Assembly (NCBI RefSeq): GCF_950295315.1
Contig: NC_080175.1
Coordinates: forward strand, 85,687,566 to 85,751,565
Reading direction: 5' to 3'
DNA from: Erinaceus europaeus
Lineage: Eukaryota > Chordata > Mammalia > Eulipotyphla > Erinaceidae
DNA length: 64,000 bases
The notes beneath the pieces were generated by a model. The model ran no database searches. It was not told the origin of the DNA and worked only from the letters and a program-made list of their open reading frames with translations. The position numbers and the translations under genes were made by a program. Shown piece by piece: positions 11,536 to 22,054 of this stretch (position 1 is the first letter of the stretch; each line of letters starts with the position of its first letter).

Positions 11536-12915
11536 AATTTTTATTTGTAAAAAGGAAACACTGACAAAAATCATAGGATAAGAGGGGTACAATTCCACAT
11601 CATTCACATCACCAGGACCCCATATGTCGTATGCTTTACATTGGTTTGTTCTAGCCCTCCCCCACCAAGAGAATTGGATCAGTCCAGTTAATTTCGTGGG
11701 CCCGCTGGGCCCCGCCCCAAGGAACCCCGAGAGAGGGTTCCTGAGTTCGAGAGGGCCAGACTTTCAGAGGGTTCCCCAGTACGAGAGTTCCAGAGTTCCA
11801 GAGTTGGAGAGTTCCTGAGTTCGAGAGTAAGAGAGAGTGCTTGCGCCACTGCCGCCGCAAAGAGACAGCAGAGTTCTGTTTGGTGATTAGTTTGTCTTAG
11901 TTTATGAATCATTGGTCCTGAATAAAGAAATACAGCTTCCCTGCCCAGCCGTTGTCTCCGCGTCTCTGTTACCCGCCTGTGAAGCTAGCCCGCCCGGCAA
12001 GAGCCTCCGAATTTTAACAACACCCATATCCCCTCCCCTTCCTTGATAGCTTTCCTATTATTTATCCCTCTGGAATTATGGACCCAGGGTCATTGTGGGA
12101 TGCAGAGGTGGATGGTCTGGCTTCTATAATTGCTTCCCCACTGAACATGGGCATTGACAGGTCGAGCCATACTCACAGCCTGTCTCTCTTTTTCCCTAAT
12201 GGGGCGGGACTCTGGGGAAGTGGGGCTCCAGGACACAATTGGTGGGGTCATGTGCCCAGAGAAGTGCAGTTGACATCATGGTAGCATTTGGAACCTGGTG
12301 GCTGAAAGAAGAGTTAACATATAAAGCCAAACAAATTGTTGACTAATCATGAACCTAAAGACTGGAATAGTGCAGATGAAGATTTTGGGGGGGGGGGGGG
12401 TCTCTGTTTTGTAGATAGTTAGTAGGTCTGTTTTCATTATATTCCAAAGGGCCCATGACTATACTAGTGTTGTTGTTGTTGTTTTTTTCCTGAGCCTGAC
12501 CTTTGATATGCAGGTGGACCCAAGTTATTGTCTGGGGAGATGATGTCATGGCTGAATAAAGGGCCAGAAAGCTGGATCAGGGAAGAGAGTAGCTCCTAAA
12601 TATGGGAAAGATGTATAAATATTGTTGACTGTAAACCCCATTGATTTGATCTGACCTGGGCCTCATATTCAGCTTAAGAGCCTATGTGACCTCTGCATCC
12701 CTGTAGATCTGAGCTCACATTCTGTGGTCATGAGTAGGAATGTGCCAAGTTGCCTCAATTTCAGAACCCATCTTCCTCAGGTGGAAGATACGTTGTCCAG
12801 CCTCCCTTGAGAGGATGGAACATTCATTTTCTACCATTGTTGATCCAAGTTGAGGGCAATGTCCTATGGGGGCCCACAAGGGTTTATTGTGTTATTCCTG
12901 ATAGAGATGACTTCT
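11536..12915 (-). mobile_element. Long repeat, minus strand, split by solo LTR
   Basis: It begins with the reverse complement of the 3' end (aaatttttatttgtaaaaa, ggataagaggggtacaattc), is interrupted by the LTR at 11,625-12,022, then continues through the 'ggcattgacaggtcgagcca' block to about 12,915, where it is 5'-truncated. Confidence 0.85.
11625..12022 (+). mobile_element. Solo LTR of an endogenous retrovirus
   Basis: It starts TGTCG and ends ...AACAACA. A 6-bp TSD (cccata) lies at 11,619-11,624 and 12,023-12,028, and the host long repeat resumes exactly. A polyadenylation signal (aataaa) sits near 11,921, and the U3-like part carries repeated GAGTTC/CAGAGTTC motifs. The terminal 'ctgttacccgcc' stretch is shared with the LTR at 38,996-39,439. 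A 6-bp TSD is typical of class II (ERVK-like) elements. There is no coding sequence. Confidence 0.88.
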
Positions 12916-12919
12916 CTCT

Positions 12920-13435
12920 CTTTATATCTCCTCCTCCCTTCTCAGTTTCTCTGTCTTGTCAAATAAAATATGAAAGAGAAATGTGTGTGTTTGTGTATGT
13001 GTGTGGGGATGGACTCTGCGAATAGTAGATTCATAGTAGATTCCTAGTGCTAGCACTGATACCAGCGATAACTCTGGTGGATAAAAAAAAGGTATAAGAG
13101 TGAAGAATTTATTCTCTTTTCAGCCTTATTTCCCTTTGGTAGTTTCAGCTTGATAAAAATTTGTTTTAAGTTTTTCTGTCTCCTTTGTAAGTCAAGGAAA
13201 AGTTAGCCTCATGATGCAGGTTTTTTTAGGTGACAATGTAAATCTGATTACATTGTAATGATATCATTTTTTTTGCAATACATTTATATATAGTTATATA
13301 TTTAATTTTTATCATTGTTTCCCATTTATCGTGGCAATATTAACTTTCCACTGATGACGTGACAATTGTTTTATTATTAATATTTTAGAACACAACTCAA
13401 CTTCAAGACACATTATGTAAACAAATCCTGTGGTT
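12920..13435. other. Unique AT-rich stretch
   Basis: No repeat family is recognised apart from a short GT-rich patch at about 12,981-13,006. Confidence 0.4.
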
Positions 13436-13552
13436 ATTGGGGAGGTGGCTGAGTAGCTAGAATGCAGGACTTGCATGAGGCTTACGATTCTATCCCTGGC
13501 AGCACATGCAACAGAGCAGTGCTCTTGTCTTTCGCAAAATATATATTTCTAA
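13436..13552 (+). mobile_element. SINE family D, old
   Basis: It carries ggggaggtggctgagtagct, a B-box-like gattctatccc and 'ggcagcacatgcaacagagc', diverged from family D. Confidence 0.7.
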
Positions 13553-13572
13553 AAAGAAATTCCGTGTGATCT

Positions 13573-13735
13573 GGGAGGTGGTGCAGTGGATGAGGCACTG
13601 GACTCTCACACATGAGGTCCCAAGTTCAATCCCTGGTAGCACATGTGCTAGAGTGATGTCTGGTTCTTTCCCTATCTCTCTCTACATTCCTCATAAATAA
13701 ACAAATAAAATATTAAAAAGTAAATTCCAAAAAAA
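13573..13735 (+). mobile_element. SINE family D
   Basis: It contains tgggaggtggtgcagtggat, agttcaatccctgg, 'gtagcacatgtgctagagtg' and a (AAAT)n then A-rich tail. Confidence 0.85.
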
Positions 13736-14059
13736 AAAAAGAAATAGTATGTTGTACAAGAATGAAAAACAACAACAACCCTGAGGATAGTATGTGTTGG
13801 AATTAGAATATAGAAGATGGTTACTAGGCAATGCTAAAACTGAGCTTTGTCCCCACATTTGGAATAACAAAGATTCACCGTCTTATTCGGAGGAGACTAA
13901 AATCACAGTAGTGATGAGACTACTTAATAACTTCCTAATGCCCATGAATGGTTTTCATGAGTCTGTTAACTGGCAAAAATTACACGTTAACACTTTTATG
14001 TTATTTAATGCTTTGTACAAATACGAGACAGCACTTAACTTTAAGAATATAGGAAAATG

Positions 14060-14260
14060 GGGCCAGGTGGTGGTGGTGCACCTGGTTGAGCACACCTGCT
14101 ATAATGCTCAAGGACTCATGTTCAAGTCCCTGGTCCCCACCTGCAGGGGGAAAGCTTCACAAGTGGTGAAACAGTGCTGCAGGTGTTTCTTAGTATCTTT
14201 TCCTCTATATCCCCTCTTGATTTCTGGCTGTCTTTATCCAATAAAGATAGTTTTAAAAAA
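14060..14260 (+). mobile_element. SINE family A
   Basis: A clear SINE A with B box tgttcaagtcc and 'cacctgcagggggaaagct'. It is flanked by a 17-bp direct repeat with two differences (14,043-14,059 and 14,261-14,277). A third version of the same sequence lies at 14,466-14,482, behind the adjacent L1 tail. Confidence 0.9.
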
Positions 14261-14277
14261 AAGAATACAGGAGAATG

Positions 14278-14465
14278 TGGTGTACTGCAAAAATCTCTGG
14301 GGTGGGGGGGAGGGTTCAGGTCCTGGAAGCTGATGGCAGAGGAGGACCTGCGAGGGGGTTGTATTGTTATGTGGAAAACTGGGAAATGTTATGCATGTAC
14401 AAACTACTGTATTTCACTGTCAACTGTAAACCATTCATTCCCCAATAAAGAAATTAAAAAAAAAA
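14278..14465 (+). mobile_element. L1 3'UTR fragment
   Basis: It runs from gtactgcaaaaatctctggg through 'ttatgcatgtacaaac' to ccccaataaag plus an A-tail. It shares its target repeat with the SINE A immediately upstream. Confidence 0.88.
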
Positions 14466-14482
14466 AAGAGTATGGGAGGATG

Positions 14483-14860
14483 ACAGAAAGATATGACAGG
14501 ATCTTTTCAATTTAGGACATGGGAAACTCCCTTAATAATTTAAAAGTGAGGTAGTATTCCATTAAATGGATGGACACAGTTTATTCTGTTTATTTTCTAT
14601 TTATAGGTAGTTATTTTCACTTATGTGCTTACATGAAAATAGAAAGGCCCAACTTTGAACATTTATCAGTTTTTTTCTGATATAAATATACCTGTAAAAC
14701 AAATTACTAGGACTGGGATCACTAGGTTATTAGTCTTTGTTCTGACCATATTGGCTAGCCTTTAGTCACCACCATTTCAAATGGAATAAGGTTAAATAGA
14801 TCTTAGCAAGGTCATACAAAAATCGAAGATAATTCTTTGTCCTTGAAGAATTCAGTCATT
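14483..14860. other. Unique AT-rich stretch
   Basis: Nothing is recognised. It ends at the TSD (gtcatt, 14,855-14,860) of the following solo LTR. Confidence 0.4.
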
Positions 14861-15275
14861 TGTTGCTGAGGACTTATTCTGATGCAGTCTCCGCCCCCAG
14901 GTTTTCCTATGCTCCGCTAAATCCTAGAGTGCCCCCTTTCAACCAATCCTGGCTCTGCCCCCAGGTTTTTCTATGCTCCGCTATATCCTAGAGCGCCCCC
15001 TTTCAACCAATCCTGGCCCTACACGTCACCCCTGGTTGTCGCCCAATAAAAAGCCCCCTCACCCCTCCCTTCTCTCTCTCTGGGCTCTCGGCTCTCCCTC
15101 TCTGAGGTCTCGCTCCCTGCTCTCCTCCCGCGGTTGGCCATTGCTGGCTGGCTCCACGTGGTCTGAACCAAACCTCCCCCCCCCCATCCTATAATAAAGA
15201 TCTGTGTACCCCTTTGCTCTGGACGTCCGCTCTCTTCTCCGCGGTGCAGCCCGACACCAGACCACCTCAACAACA
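14861..15275 (+). mobile_element. Solo LTR with duplicated U3 block
   Basis: The ends are TGTTGCTGAGG and CCTCAACAACA, a near-perfect terminal inverted repeat. A 6-bp TSD (gtcatt) lies at 14,855-14,860 and 15,276-15,281. U3 contains two 64-bp tandem copies (from about 14,891 and 14,955), each with a CCAAT box. A TATA-like aataaaaag lies near 15,045, AATAAA near 15,194, and a CT-rich U5. It is GC-rich and CpG-containing. There is no internal viral sequence. Confidence 0.9.
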
Positions 15276-15487
15276 GTCATTTAGTGGCATTGGACATAGT
15301 GACCATCACTTCCTCCTTAAAACAGCTCCTTTTAGTTTCTATACATCAGAACTTTCTATATTTCCTCCAACTTCTGACTGCTCCTCAGTTTTCTTTTCTG
15401 CTTGATACTCTTTAGTACTCATAGTGTAGACAGTTCTACAATTCTTTGTTTAGTTGGATTCTTTCTATACAATTACTTCTTTTTTTT

Positions 15488-15645
15488 CTTTTTAAAGATT
15501 TTATTTATTTATTAATGAGAAACATAGGAGGAGAGAGAAAGAACCAGACATCACTGTGGTACATGTGCTGCGGGGGACTGAACTCAGGACCTCATACTTG
15601 AGAGTTCAATGCTTTATCCACTGCACCACCTCCCAGACCACACAT
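15488..15645 (-). mobile_element. SINE family D, minus strand
   Basis: The reverse complement gives the D head (gtctgggaggtggtgcagtg), a B box and an AATAAATAAA tail. A short TSD-like atacaatt occurs on both sides. Confidence 0.85.
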
Positions 15646-15834
15646 ACAATTCTTAAATTATTTAATAAAGTCTTATTGTCCTAAATACTGTTCACTTGTC
15701 CGTTTTTTTTACCTCCTTCTCTGACTTCTCACTGAGCTCTATCCCAACCATCTTTGTGATGCCTGCATCTGAATATTAATAGACTGTTCAAAACTTAATA
15801 GTATCTCCTTAGTCTTTCCATATCAGTTGGTGAT

Positions 15835-15987
15835 GGGATGCACTGGATGGACCTTCCCGTGGTGCATCCCGTGAGTACCCATTCATTGGGGAAACTGACG
15901 ATCCTTCCTAGCCGACTGAATCCACATGGATCCCAGTCACTTTCAAAGCCATTAACTGGCTACGGAAGAAGGGCAAACGCTAGAAGA
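15835..15987. other. Unidentified 153-bp insertion-like segment
   Basis: It is flanked by a 10-bp direct repeat (agttggtgat, 15,825-15,834 and 15,988-15,997). It holds at least six CpGs, unusual for the surrounding DNA, and has no long A-tail. I do not recognise the sequence as a known SINE or small RNA. Confidence 0.45.
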
Positions 15988-15999
15988 AGTTGGTGATAA

Positions 16000-16377
16000 T
16001 TGCAGTTAGTTATTCATGAATCTAGGCATAAGCCTGGACTCTTCTCTGCTCTTTCTTTCCTCTCCCTCCCTTCCCCTCCCCTCTCCTCATCTTTTCTTTT
16101 TACTCTCTTTTTCTTTCTTTAATCATGACCTAATCCATCCTCTAGTCTTGTTACCTTTACCTCCAAATACATTCAGAATTCAACCACTTCTTACCATCTC
16201 CTCTGCTATCTTTATCACTCTAGATAAAGTTAGGGAACTAGCAACTTCCAAAGAGCTGTCTTGCTTTCCTTTTTTTCCCCCTCTTTCTTGCTACCCCCCC
16301 CCCCCTTGGGGAACTCCTTAACTTTGTCTTATTTTAGTGGTGGTGGAAATTGAAACTGGAACTTTGGATTCTTAGAC
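16000..16377. other. Pyrimidine-rich unique stretch
   Basis: CT-rich tracts occur at about 16,038-16,125 and a C-run near 16,295. No gene or repeat family is recognised. Confidence 0.4.
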
Positions 16378-16990
16378 ACAAAAACTAGTAAAGTCATAGG
16401 CCCTTTGGAATATACCTAAAATAGACCTACTAGCTTTTCCCAAAACAGAGCCCTCAAATATTCAGCTGCAATATTCTTGCCTTTAGGTTCATGATTAGTC
16501 AATAATTTGTTCTGCTTTATATCTGAACTCTTTTTCAGCCACCAGGTTGCAGATGATACCATGATGCCAACCTGACTTTCCTGGGCAGATGACCCTACCA
16601 TGCATCTTGGAGTCCCACCTTCCCAGAGCCCAGCCCCACTAGGGAATGAGAGAGACAGTCTGGGAGTATGGATTGACCTGCCAACACCCATGTTCAGTGG
16701 GGAAGAGTTACAGAAGCCAGACCTTCCACCTTCTGCACCCCACAATGATCCTGAGTCCATACCCATTCTTTAGCTTCCCTATCCCAGAGGGATAAAGAAT
16801 AGGGAAGCTATTGAGGGAGGGGATTGGATATGGAGCTCTGGGGATGGGCATTGTATGGAAATGTAGCCCTCTTATCCCATAGTCTTGCCAATATTTCCAT
16901 TTTATAAATAAAGATTAAAAACAAACAAACAAAAAACCAAAACCAAATCAAAACAAACAAACAAACAAACAAACAAAAAAAACCAGGTTC
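16378..16990 (+). mobile_element. Long repeat, 3' part
   Basis: It carries the 'catgttcagtggggaag' and 'acagaagccagaccttccac' blocks, 'gataaagaatagggaagct', and ends ttataaataaag followed by an (AAAC)n-rich tail. It is 5'-truncated. Confidence 0.85.
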
Positions 16991-17505
16991 CTGCTAGAAA
17001 TGCTTTAGTGACTTCCCACTATGTAGAAAAGAAAGTTGAAGTTCTGTATCATGGGACAGCAGTTCACCCATTGTTTAGTTCTCCTACTACTTCTAGGGGA
17101 AGGACACACCATCAAGAACTTGAAAAAGCTTTAACATCAATACAATCCCTATTTCCCCTGTGAATTAATTGATTTAACTTTTGCATTTTTTTGTGGACAT
17201 CTCATGACTATATCTTTTCTTGTAGCATTAATATTTTCTGTTACAGATATCTATTCTGTGTTTCCCTACCGCACTTTAAAGAGTTCTTGCCCAATTTAAG
17301 GCTGAGGGAATAGAATATCCAAGTTACCTACTGAAGGAGGGGCTATGAATTATATTTCTATACTGGGTCACTGCAGATGCTGGGGTCAGGAGATCACTTT
17401 GCTTTTAGTGACTAGCAAGTGTCAGACACACCACATCTTTTTGAGTCTGCCTCAAGCACCATCTGAGCAACCCCTTAATTAATATTGAGGAATGAGAATC
17501 CTGTC

Positions 17506-17702
17506 CATATTTTTCATTTATTTCATTTGGTAGTACAGAGAGTAATTGAGAGGTATGGGGGGAGCTAGAGACAAAGAGACATCTATAGCATTGCTTCACC
17601 ATCCTGAAGCTTTCTCTCTGCAGGAAGGGACAGGGGCTTGAACCTGGGTCCTTGTGCATGCTAATACGAACACTTAACCAGGTGTGCCGCCATCTGGCCC
17701 CC
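17506..17702 (-). mobile_element. SINE family A, minus strand
   Basis: The reverse complement shows the A head (gtgtgcc/cacctggtt), B box gggttcaagcccc and 'gcagagagaaagctt', with an old A-rich tail. Confidence 0.82.
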
Positions 17703-17915
17703 TGCTCATATATTTTTTCAAATGTGACTGACTATATTCATGTTGTTCTACATTTGTTATTCATTACCAATATACTAGAAAGTGCCCCCCCAAAAAAAAC
17801 TTTGAAATTATTTTAGAAGAAATTAGTTAAATTCAAAAGGAATCACATTTACCAGGTAGGAAAACTCAAGCTATCATTTTCTCTCAAGGATTATCATGAG
17901 TTTGTAAGTCTTTAA

Positions 17916-17924
17916 ATACATATG

Positions 17925-17967
<43 letters not shown>

Positions 17968-17976
17968 GTAAACACA
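17916..17976. repeat. (TA)n/(TATG)n microsatellite
   Basis: About 40 bp of alternating TA with TATG interruptions. Confidence 0.92.
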
Positions 17977-18025
17977 CACTCTTCTTTGAATTAAAAAAAG
18001 GCATACTGTAAGAAATATATTTTGG

Positions 18026-18236
18026 GGACCGGGTGGTGACGCACCTGGTTGAGCGCACATGTTACTGTGCCCAAGGACCCAGGTTCAAGCCCCAGTCCTC
18101 ACCTGCAGGGAGAAAGCTTCATGAGTAGTGAAGCAGGACTGCAGGTCTCTCTCTCTCTCTCCTCTCCATTTCTGACTATCTCTATCCAATAGTAAATAAA
18201 GATAATAAAAAAATTTTAAAAATTAAAAAATATATA
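18026..18236 (+). mobile_element. SINE family A
   Basis: It has an intact head (gaccgggtggtgacgcacct), B box aggttcaagcc, 'cacctgcagggagaaagc' and the tail ataaagataat. A TSD of about 12 bp resembling aaatatattttg is seen on both sides. Confidence 0.9.
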
Positions 18237-18239
18237 TTT

Positions 18240-19500
18240 TGTATTTCTTAATGGCCATTTTATGGTAGCTATTATATAGTTAGTTTGACTAAAGACTTTA
18301 TAAACCGAGCTAAGTAATACTTAAAACAATCACAGGCTGCCTTTCCAAATGTGCTACTGCTCAGTCTCAGCCACTGGAGCAGCAGAAAGCTATTATCTTC
18401 ATCCCAACAAACAGAAATTTTGAGACGTTGAAGAGGAACAGCCTCTTATATAACTTAAACTCATTAATTCTGTAACGATGAACCTCAGTGGATGAAGCTT
18501 GAAAAATGGCTCATACTGACCGAAGGGGGTATAGAAAAATATACAAAAAATTTTGCATAAAATAAGCAAGGTAAATTATTTTTCATTGGGGACTTCTAAG
18601 CTAAAACCAATCACTTATGATACTGCTTTCATAAAAAAAAAAAGTGAATAAATATTTTCAAGATGAGGGACCTTGACACGCACGTGTGAATGAGATTGAG
18701 GAGAGGAAGGGTTTCACTATCCTTGAAGAAACAGAGATGATGCTTGAATCTGCTTATGAGTTTGAAGGAAAAACTAAGCTTAGAAGAGGTGGCAAGAGTT
18801 GTCTGGTTTACTCTGGCTACTAAGACTCACTAACTCAATGACAGCCAGTTCAGAGCCCTGCCCACCACATTCAACAGACAAAAACAGGCAACTAAAACTT
18901 GTGGACCATTAGGCTGTTCATCATCAAATCAAACTTCAAAGAATGTATGAAAATCTATTCTGAATCTGTTTCATTTCCCTGGCTTTGGGAATAAACAGTC
19001 ACTAAAATTTCACAGAATTGCAGCAATTACAGTGATATTCATTTCAGGTAAAAAAAAAAAAAAAAAAAAAAAAACGAGGGGAAGGGCTAGTGACACTCCC
19101 TGCTTAAGTCATCTTAAAAGTTCACTCAACAAATCAGCCCAACTATATACATTTTAATCGTGGAGGTGCCCAGAGAGCACTTTGCAAGAAAGCGAAGTCT
19201 TCTCAAGGCTTCTTCCAAAGTACATAGCAGGACACATTCTGTTCTCCTCGAGTACCCCATGGGGGACCATCTCCTTTTGTGCAAATGAAAACAGCTTAAC
19301 ACCCAAATCCAGTATCTGAGGCATTCAAAGTGTTGGGTTCTCTCCAGCCCCCCAAGCATATATATTCATTCTTCTCGCCAACTCCATTTCATTTAACAAC
19401 TTTCTGGATACACAGATACGAATTTCCAAGCCCTTTGGGGGACACGCTGTCTGAGCATGAATCCTTACCCCTATGTCTTACCCCTTTTTCTCTTTTGCTC
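18240..19500. other. Unique stretch upstream of CpG island
   Basis: There is no interspersed repeat apart from an A-run of about 24 at 19,051-19,074. Small open frames lack any domain. It could hold intronic or regulatory DNA of whatever gene uses the CpG island. Confidence 0.4.
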
Positions 19501-19839
19501 AACCAGAAGAAGGCGCCTTGGCGGGTTAAGACCCGCAGCAGCCCAGGCACGTAGCCACCGCGGATGAGAAGCTTTCTCCTGCCCTTGTACCTCGGAGGTT
19601 CGCATCCAAGGGAAATGAAGTTAGAAAACAGCAACATTTTTTTTCTTTCTTTCCCAAATCGAGGCTTCTTCCCACCTCCCCGCATTTCTCCTAACCTTTC
19701 CCCATTCCCTGATTTTCACCAAGGAATGGATTCGAGGACTTCCCTCTCCAATATCCTGCCTGCTTTTCCCCCAGTGCTGGAAGGAAGCTCCCTCCCCAAG
19801 GCAAGAAGCCGGGAGGCTGTGCCCCAAGCGAGGGTAGCT

Positions 19840-20420
19840 CGGGGTTGGAAGGCCACACTAGGCGCGACCCTGAGATCTGGGCGGGCGGGCTCCCCTCCCA
19901 AGTCTGCAAGCACCTGCTCCGCCCAGGACCACGCCTGCTCCCCGCAACTTGGCCCTCGGGCAGCAGCGGTGGCGAGTTACAGTGGAAAAGGATAGATCCC
20001 GATTTCCTGCTCAACTCCTTCGCCCCAAACAAGTCCAGAGAGGAATCAGCAGCAACCCCTCAGGGCTTCCCCAGCCTCCCGCCGGCGAGCAGGCGCAGCC
20101 CCGCGGTTCCCCTTCTCCACCTGCGCGCCTGCCCCGGGCGCCATAGGCTCTGGCATCCCCAGCGCAGGGCCACACACTCACCAGGAGGGATCCCCTGCAG
20201 CGAGCCGGGGGGGAGGGATGGTGCCCGGGCCCCCAGTCCACGGCGCCTACGGGCGAGAGCGCTGGTGCGGGGCTCCCGCCACTGTCGGGGGAGGAGCGGT
20301 GCCTGGAGACGGCTGGTGTCTGCGCCCCGGAGCCGGCTGCGCGCTGCGGGACTGGGTGTTGCGTCCCGGCGAGTCCCGAGCGCCGGCGGGCTGCTGCTCC
20401 CCAGCACCCTAAGGCTCCTT
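19840..20420. promoter_or_regulatory. CpG island, candidate promoter
   Basis: CpG and GC content rise sharply against a CpG-poor background. I count roughly 24 CpGs in the 180 bp from 20,221 to 20,400, and GC boxes (ggggcgg-like and reverse) are present. It lies in a roughly 3-kb repeat-free zone, as typical for housekeeping or developmental promoters. Several 60-230 codon frames run through it on both strands, as expected from GC richness, and none shows a domain. Which gene it serves is unknown. Confidence 0.75.
20182..20420 (-). other. Candidate non-coding first exon, minus strand
   Basis: Reading the minus strand out of the CpG island, a strong 5' splice donor (CTG|GTGAGTG) falls at 20,182/20,181. 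The stretch upstream to about 20,420 would be a GC-rich first exon. Its only ATG near the upstream end is followed by a stop within a few codons, so it would be 5'UTR. A longer 115-codon minus frame (20,060-20,407) crosses the donor. No acceptor or downstream exon could be found by eye, so the exon is inferred from the donor and CpG context. Confidence 0.45.
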
Positions 20421-20553
20421 TCTCCTTGCCTTCATCTCTTCTTTTCGCACCCTTTTCTCTTCTTGCTTTTTCTCATTCCCCCCCCCTCCTCCCTTTTTCT
20501 TCTCTCCTCCGTCTCTCCCTCCCCTACCATTGATGCTTGAAGAAGGGAGGGGG
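20413..20553 (+). repeat. Polypyrimidine (CT-rich) tract
   Basis: About 140 bp that is almost wholly C/T on the plus strand, with a C8 run, directly beside the CpG island. Confidence 0.85.
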
Positions 20554-21410
20554 AGGAAGAAAGTCCCTTCTCTGTAACTTGTGACATTTTGGAGATTATC
20601 TGTTTGTGGAATCTGAAAATGACGTGAAAAGCCTTTCGGGAAGCATTAAAAAACAAACAAACAAACAAACAAACCGATTGCAGTCTCTGTTTTCATCTTT
20701 GCATTTTCTCCTTAGTGGCTTTTCCTCCATGGAGTGGCTAAGGATGTGGAAAGGTCAAATTAAGAAAGCAGAGAGCTACTTAGTTATAGGTGACTGTGTG
20801 TATGTGTGTGGGTGGGGTGGGGCAGAGAACCTTCTAAGCAGGGATATATATATATATATATAACCATTTTCAAAAGGCAAGTGTTTTTATAAATAAACAA
20901 AAGGGGAGAGGGTAAGGAATGTTGAGAGAAAGGCAAGGTCATAGGACCAGGACTTTTCCAAGGCTTTAAATGCATCTTTAGCTTTTTTGACCTGGATTTG
21001 ACCTTGAGAAAATATTTGACCTTTCCTGTCTCTGACCTTAAATCTTTTTTTTTTTTTTTTTCAGGTGAATATTTCTAGTTCGAAAGTCGAAATCCCTTCA
21101 GCTGTAGCCTAACAGAATCCATCCACAGCTGCTTTGAGTAACTCTAGAAACTTAAGTGTTTCTTGGAAGGCGGTAGTTTTGTAGCATTGGGGCCGGTCTC
21201 TACTGAAGAAAGATTTCTTTACTTATTTTTTACAGAGTACCACTTCCACAGACCATAGGTTCAGCCTGGCAGGACTGAATTTCTTCCTGGGCTGGATTAT
21301 GCAAAATCGCTTTTCCCAGAAATAAACTCTTGTCACTGAAGATCCTTTCTAGTCTTCCACATCCCAATGCTGTCATCCGAAGATGATTTTACATAAACCT
21401 CTTCTATAAG
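20554..21410. other. Unique stretch
   Basis: It contains (AAAC)n at about 20,650-20,673, (TA)n at about 20,845-20,862 and a T-run at 21,044-21,061. No exon can be supported. Confidence 0.4.
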
Positions 21411-21850
21411 AAGCACTTACAGAAGCCAGAATTCCTATCATCTTTACCCCATAAAGAATTTTGATTTATACTCTGCGGGGGGGGGAGAGAAGAAATGTTA
21501 GGGGAAGATGACCAGAGGGCTCTGAACTCCTATTCCACCAGCACCCAGAGACAGAAGAGGAAAAATAGGACATTCAGAAATTCAAATGGGTGTAGATTTG
21601 ACTTGGAGGAGGAGAGGGCAGGAGAGGGTAGGATCATGGAAGAAATGGGCAAATATATATAAATATGGATGGATAGTTATAGAAATAACAGTAAAGCCAT
21701 ATCTTAGAAGGGATACTGCAATTTCCAATGGAGGAAGTGGGGTCTCGGACTTCTGGTGGTGGGGATGGTGAGAAATTATACCTCTACTGTCCCATAATTT
21801 TGTAAATCAATATTCAATCATTAATAAAACACAAATATTTTTTGTAGACC
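21411..21850 (+). mobile_element. Long repeat, divergent subfamily
   Basis: It begins in 'acttacagaagccag' and ends 'tcaatcattaataaaacaca'. It carries an extra block ('cagagggctctgaactccta', 'gttatagaaataacagtaa') also present in the copy at 58,150-58,460, so this is a separate, probably older subfamily. Confidence 0.7.
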
Positions 21851-22054
21851 AAATCTATATTTTCCAAGTGTTTTCTGCTGGTGAATTTATCCTTGCTGTG
21901 TGGCATTATACATTTAAATGATATGCAATTATAAAATACTAAACATATAGCTTAACATTTGGTGGTCAAGAAATGTTACTTGAATTATTAAAACTACAGA
22001 TTATCGTTAGCTTTTATTACATATTTTTAATTTTCTCACATAATTATTTTTATA

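Noticed and set aside
11624..11912. Open frames over the solo LTR
   Set aside because: LTRs are non-coding; these frames come from the GAGTTC-type repeats.
14973..15405. Small open frames over the 14,861-15,275 LTR
   Set aside because: The region is a TSD-bounded LTR with promoter and poly(A) signals rather than a gene.
20060..20407. 115-codon minus-strand frame read as a protein
   Set aside because: It crosses a strong splice donor and shows no recognisable domain; only the exon/donor signal was kept.
19845..20540. 231-codon plus-strand open frame in the CpG island
   Set aside because: Low stop density is expected in GC-rich DNA. The translation has no domain, frames are open on both strands, and the frame runs on into the CT tract.
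21044..21064. T-run plus CAG read as a 3' splice acceptor on the plus strand
   Set aside because: No matching donor, open exon or branch context could be supported; T-runs are common here.
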